Assembly (NCBI GenBank): GCA_963725215.1
Contig: CAVRXQ010000002.1
Span: 620,001-684,000, forward strand
DNA from: CAVRXQ01 sp963725215
Lineage (GTDB): Bacteria > Actinomycetota > Acidimicrobiia > Acidimicrobiales > Bog-793
DNA length: 64,000 nucleotides
Reading direction: 5' to 3'
In this document: positions 62,026 to 64,000 of the stretch, in pieces
Numbering within the stretch: position 1 is the stretch's first letter
Layout of the letters: each line of letters starts with the position of its first letter
Notes under the pieces: model-generated
Seen by the model: the letters and a program-made list of their open reading frames with translations, nothing else
Databases searched by the model: none
What the model was told of the DNA's origin: nothing
Translations under genes and position numbers: made by a program

Positions 62026-62802
62026 ATGGCAGAACGCGACGCGAACCGTCCGCTTCTACGGGTCAAAGCTCTTTCTGCCGGTTACGACGGTCGACCCGTC
62101 GTCCACGGCGTCTCCTTGGACGTCTCGCCCGGGGAAATCGTCTCGGTCGTGGGTCCGAACGGCTCGGGGAAGAGCACACTTTTGAAAGCCATCGTCGGCG
62201 TAGTTCCGGTGCTTTCCGGCCGCGTGGCTCTTGGCGAAATGGATCTCACGAACCACAAGGTCGAAGACATCGCGAGGTGTGGCGTCGGGTACGTCCCCCA
62301 GGTCGACGACGTTTTCGCTCCCCTGACCGTCAAGGAGAACCTCGAGATGGGCGGCTACCTCCTTCCCTCCTCGGAGGTCGCGGCGAGAATGGGCTCGGTC
62401 ATCGAGGTCTTCCCGCGCCTTGGCTCGATGCTGGCTCGGCGAGCCTCGAAGCTCAGTGGGGGCGAACGCAAGATGCTCGCGATGGGACGCGTCCTGATGC
62501 TGCGCCCGGCCATCTTCGTGCTCGACGAACCGACGGCGAACCTCGCTCCACAGGTCGCCCGGTCGCTCCTTCGCGACCACGTCCGATCGCTCGCTAGGCA
62601 AGGCGCGGCCGTACTTCTCGTCGAACAGCGCGCACGAGCAGCGTTGGAGATTTCTGATCACGCGTATGTGCTCGGCGGCGGACAACTACGGATGGAAGGA
62701 ACCCCAGCCGAACTCGCCGATTCTGAGGCCTTCGTCGATTCCTTCCTCGGCGGTGCCGCCGCTTCGGATCAGGCGGGAACCTCCGCCCTCAACGCGGACT
62801 GA
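62026..62802 (+). CDS. livF: Branched-chain-type ABC importer ATPase, LivF-like
   Basis: A ~258-residue ABC ATPase: LLRVKALSAGYDGRPVVHGV, Walker A SVVGPNGSGKSTLLKAI, Q-loop GYVPQVDDVFAPLTVKENL, signature KLSGGERKMLAMGRVLM, Walker B IFVLDEPTANLAP and the switch region LLVEQRARAAL. The last normally has His after VEQ in other ABC proteins; LivF proteins often carry other residues here, so it may be normal. ATG 62026 is used; TTG 61945 or GTG 61930 would overlap livG and add a polar leader. Partner of LivG. Confidence 0.9.
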   Translation: MAERDANRPLLRVKALSAGYDGRPVVHGVSLDVSPGEIVSVVGPNGSGKSTLLKAIVGVVPVLSGRVALGEMDLTNHKVEDIARCGVGYVPQVDDVFAPLTVKENLEMGGYLLPSSEVAARMGSVIEVFPRLGSMLARRASKLSGGERKMLAMGRVLMLRPAIFVLDEPTANLAPQVARSLLRDHVRSLARQGAAVLLVEQRARAALEISDHAYVLGGGQLRMEGTPAELADSEAFVDSFLGGAAASDQAGTSALNAD

Positions 62803-62914
62803 CTCGCGACCGGCGAATCGTGAGTCGCCGTGTGAAATCGAAGCCCGATCGACGGGCGGTCTCGGTGTTTCGCCCCGCCAGCCGACAAGACCGCTCGAAG
62901 CGCCAGCGCCCTCG

Positions 62915-63562
62915 TCATCGCTCTCGCGTGCCCGGCCCAGCCTCGTCCTCGGCTCGCATCCCGAAGAGGTCATAGGAGAGCTCGCCAGCAAGAAACGACT
63001 CGCGCATTCGGAGTTCCCGGCTCCTGCGATCTGCCCCGGCATCGGCGACACGCTCGAGGCGCCCCGCTGGAACCACGACAGCGCCATCCGCATCGAGTAC
63101 CACCGCGTCGCCCGGAGCGATCGCCACACCACCGACGTTCACTGGAACATCGATCGCACCACGATGGAGCTTCGTCGCCGCGGTGGCATGGACGTATCGG
63201 GCCCACACGGGAAGTCCGAGTTCTCGAAGCTCGTCGACATCTCTCACCGCTCCGTCGACGAGAACCCCTGCGACACCGTGCGCCTTGGCCTGTGTCGCGA
63301 GTAGCTCTCCCAGCAGAGCTACGGGCTCGACTCTCTCCAGCGCCAAGACGAGAACGTCGCCCGGTTGGGTTCGCCCCATCACCTCGTGCACCGCCCGATT
63401 GTCCCCGGGACCGCACACGGCGATGCGCGCGGGACCGGCGGCGCGACTCGCCGGCACGATCTGAATGAGCGCCTCAGCGACCAATCCAATCGCCCCTGCG
63501 GCTTCGTAGACGGTCGCGACGCCGAGTGAGGCCAGGTCTCGATAGATAGAGGGCCGAACCAC
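62915..63562 (-). CDS. RraA-like aldolase/decarboxylase
   Basis: A 215-residue protein of the RraA-like family, which includes 4-hydroxy-4-methyl-2-oxoglutarate aldolases and oxaloacetate decarboxylases. Conserved parts: VATVYEAAGAIGLV, PARIAVCGPGDNRAVHEVM, GELLATQAKAHGVAGVLVDG with AVRDVDEL (GxxxDGxxRD, metal and substrate site), and IAPGDAVVLDADGAVVVP. Start GTG 63562. It is convergent with livF. With the FAH-family protein it points to carbon-carbon cleavage of an oxo acid. Confidence 0.88.
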   Translation of the reverse strand: MVRPSIYRDLASLGVATVYEAAGAIGLVAEALIQIVPASRAAGPARIAVCGPGDNRAVHEVMGRTQPGDVLVLALERVEPVALLGELLATQAKAHGVAGVLVDGAVRDVDELRELGLPVWARYVHATAATKLHRGAIDVPVNVGGVAIAPGDAVVLDADGAVVVPAGRLERVADAGADRRSRELRMRESFLAGELSYDLFGMRAEDEAGPGTRER

Positions 63563-63667
63563 GAAGATCCTCCGATCGCCCGCAGAGATGGTGCGACGCG
63601 AGTCTCTCTAATCAAGTAGGGAAGGAAGATCAACCACCAAGATGCGACCCATCCGGAAAATGGAAGA

Positions 63668-63702
63668 AACCGGCCCGGGCCAAGAGTTCGCCCGGGCCGG
63701 TT
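63668..63702 (-). terminator. Terminator of ppsA
   Basis: Stem AACCGGCCCGGGC/GCCCGGGCCGGTT, 13 perfect base pairs with a 9-base loop, ending in TT and, on the minus strand, followed by TCTTCC. It lies just past the stop of the leftward ppsA gene. Confidence 0.8.
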
Positions 63703-63758
63703 CGCCCTCGAGGTCGGGCGGGCTGGTGAGCACGGTCGCCCGCCCGATCAACTCGCAG

Positions 63759-64000
63759 CTACTTCTTCGCGAGCTTCGCCTCGAGGTCGACGACGCGCTG
63801 AGTTGTCTTCAGCACGGTGTCGGGGTTAAGGCTCATCGAGTCGATGCCGATCTCGACCAAGTACTCCGCCATCTCCGGATAGTCCGATGGCGCCTGGCCG
63901 CAAAGCCCCGAGTGAATGTTGTTCCGCTTGCATCCCTCGACTGCGAGCTTCAGCATCGCTTTCACACCCGGGTCGCGCTCGTCGTAGTCGAATGCGACCG
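63759..64000 (-). CDS. ppsA: Phosphoenolpyruvate synthase, C-terminal end (partial)
   Basis: Only the last ~80 codons are in the window; the gene continues past 64000. The frame reads VAFDYDERDPGVKAMLKLAV, then GLCGQAPSDYPEMAEYLVEI and GIDSMSLNPDTVLKTT, the characteristic end of PEP synthase, including the catalytic Cys of the PEP-utilising C-terminal barrel (GLCGQAPSD). The enzyme makes PEP from pyruvate and ATP for gluconeogenesis, fitting growth on organic acids. Ends normally at 63759. Confidence 0.93.
   Translation of the reverse strand, partial: VAFDYDERDPGVKAMLKLAVEGCKRNNIHSGLCGQAPSDYPEMAEYLVEIGIDSMSLNPDTVLKTTQRVVDLEAKLAKK

Noticed and set aside
1..64000. rRNA, tRNA or intact mobile elements
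   Set aside because: No cloverleaf-like segments, transposase or integrase domains, or terminal inverted repeats were recognised by eye; a tRNAscan or ISfinder search was not possible here.

Overview
The window comes from a high-GC bacterium, most likely an actinomycete (Actinomycetota; Acidimicrobiia or a neighbouring class is a guess). Signs of this are two GAAC-N4-GTTC LexA boxes of the actinobacterial type in front of an ImuA'/ImuB/DnaE2 mutasome, an Rpf-like transglycosylase, PdxST-type vitamin B6 synthesis, and many GTG starts joined by GTGA or ATGA overlaps. No rRNA, tRNA, CRISPR array or intact insertion sequence was seen.

Region 1 (1-22.3 kb) is an exopolysaccharide or cell-surface glycan locus, visibly more AT-rich than the rest. 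It holds eight glycosyltransferases of GT2 and GT4 type, a UDP-glucose dehydrogenase, a large DUF2206-like membrane protein, a Wzx-type flippase, a secreted GH26-like glycosidase, and a one-chain fusion of a Gfo/Idh/MocA sugar dehydrogenase with a DegT-type PLP aminotransferase. The fusion probably makes an aminosugar nucleotide. The right end (21.3-22.3 kb) is decayed sequence with a glycosidase remnant.

Region 2 (22.3-35 kb) is core and stress genes: mscL, cfa, a DUF355 protein, a phosphoribosyltransferase, then the SOS mutasome. imuA'-imuB and dnaE2 are separated by an amidase gene, and each unit has its own LexA box. dnaE2 has no ATG, GTG or TTG at its expected start, but an ATC lies at exactly the same distance from its LexA box as the GTG of imuA'. 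An SRAP (HMCES/YedK) gene is next to imuA'.

Region 3 (35-49.6 kb) is mixed housekeeping: a lipoprotein, an aldose epimerase, surE, an Rpf-like protein behind a long hairpin-rich leader, a DUF5522 and ATP-pyrophosphatase pair, a cytosolic BtuF-like protein, a MarR gene with a strong divergent palindrome, guaB, a pdxS-pdxT-VOC operon, a TetR/DHA2 efflux pair with two matching operators, a peroxiredoxin and an FTR1-type iron permease.

Region 4 (49.6-53.1 kb) is a cobalamin-riboswitch-controlled B12 uptake operon (BtuF, BtuC, BtuD-like) that ends in a translationally coupled ParB-like protein.

Region 5 (53.2-63.6 kb) looks like one catabolic unit for a small organic acid: a ketopantoate-reductase-like protein, a Pcs60/AAE3-like CoA ligase, a GntR/FCD regulator, a fumarylacetoacetase-family hydrolase, a five-part branched-chain-type ABC importer and an RraA-like lyase. 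Here livG also lacks a canonical start. The window ends inside ppsA (PEP synthase).
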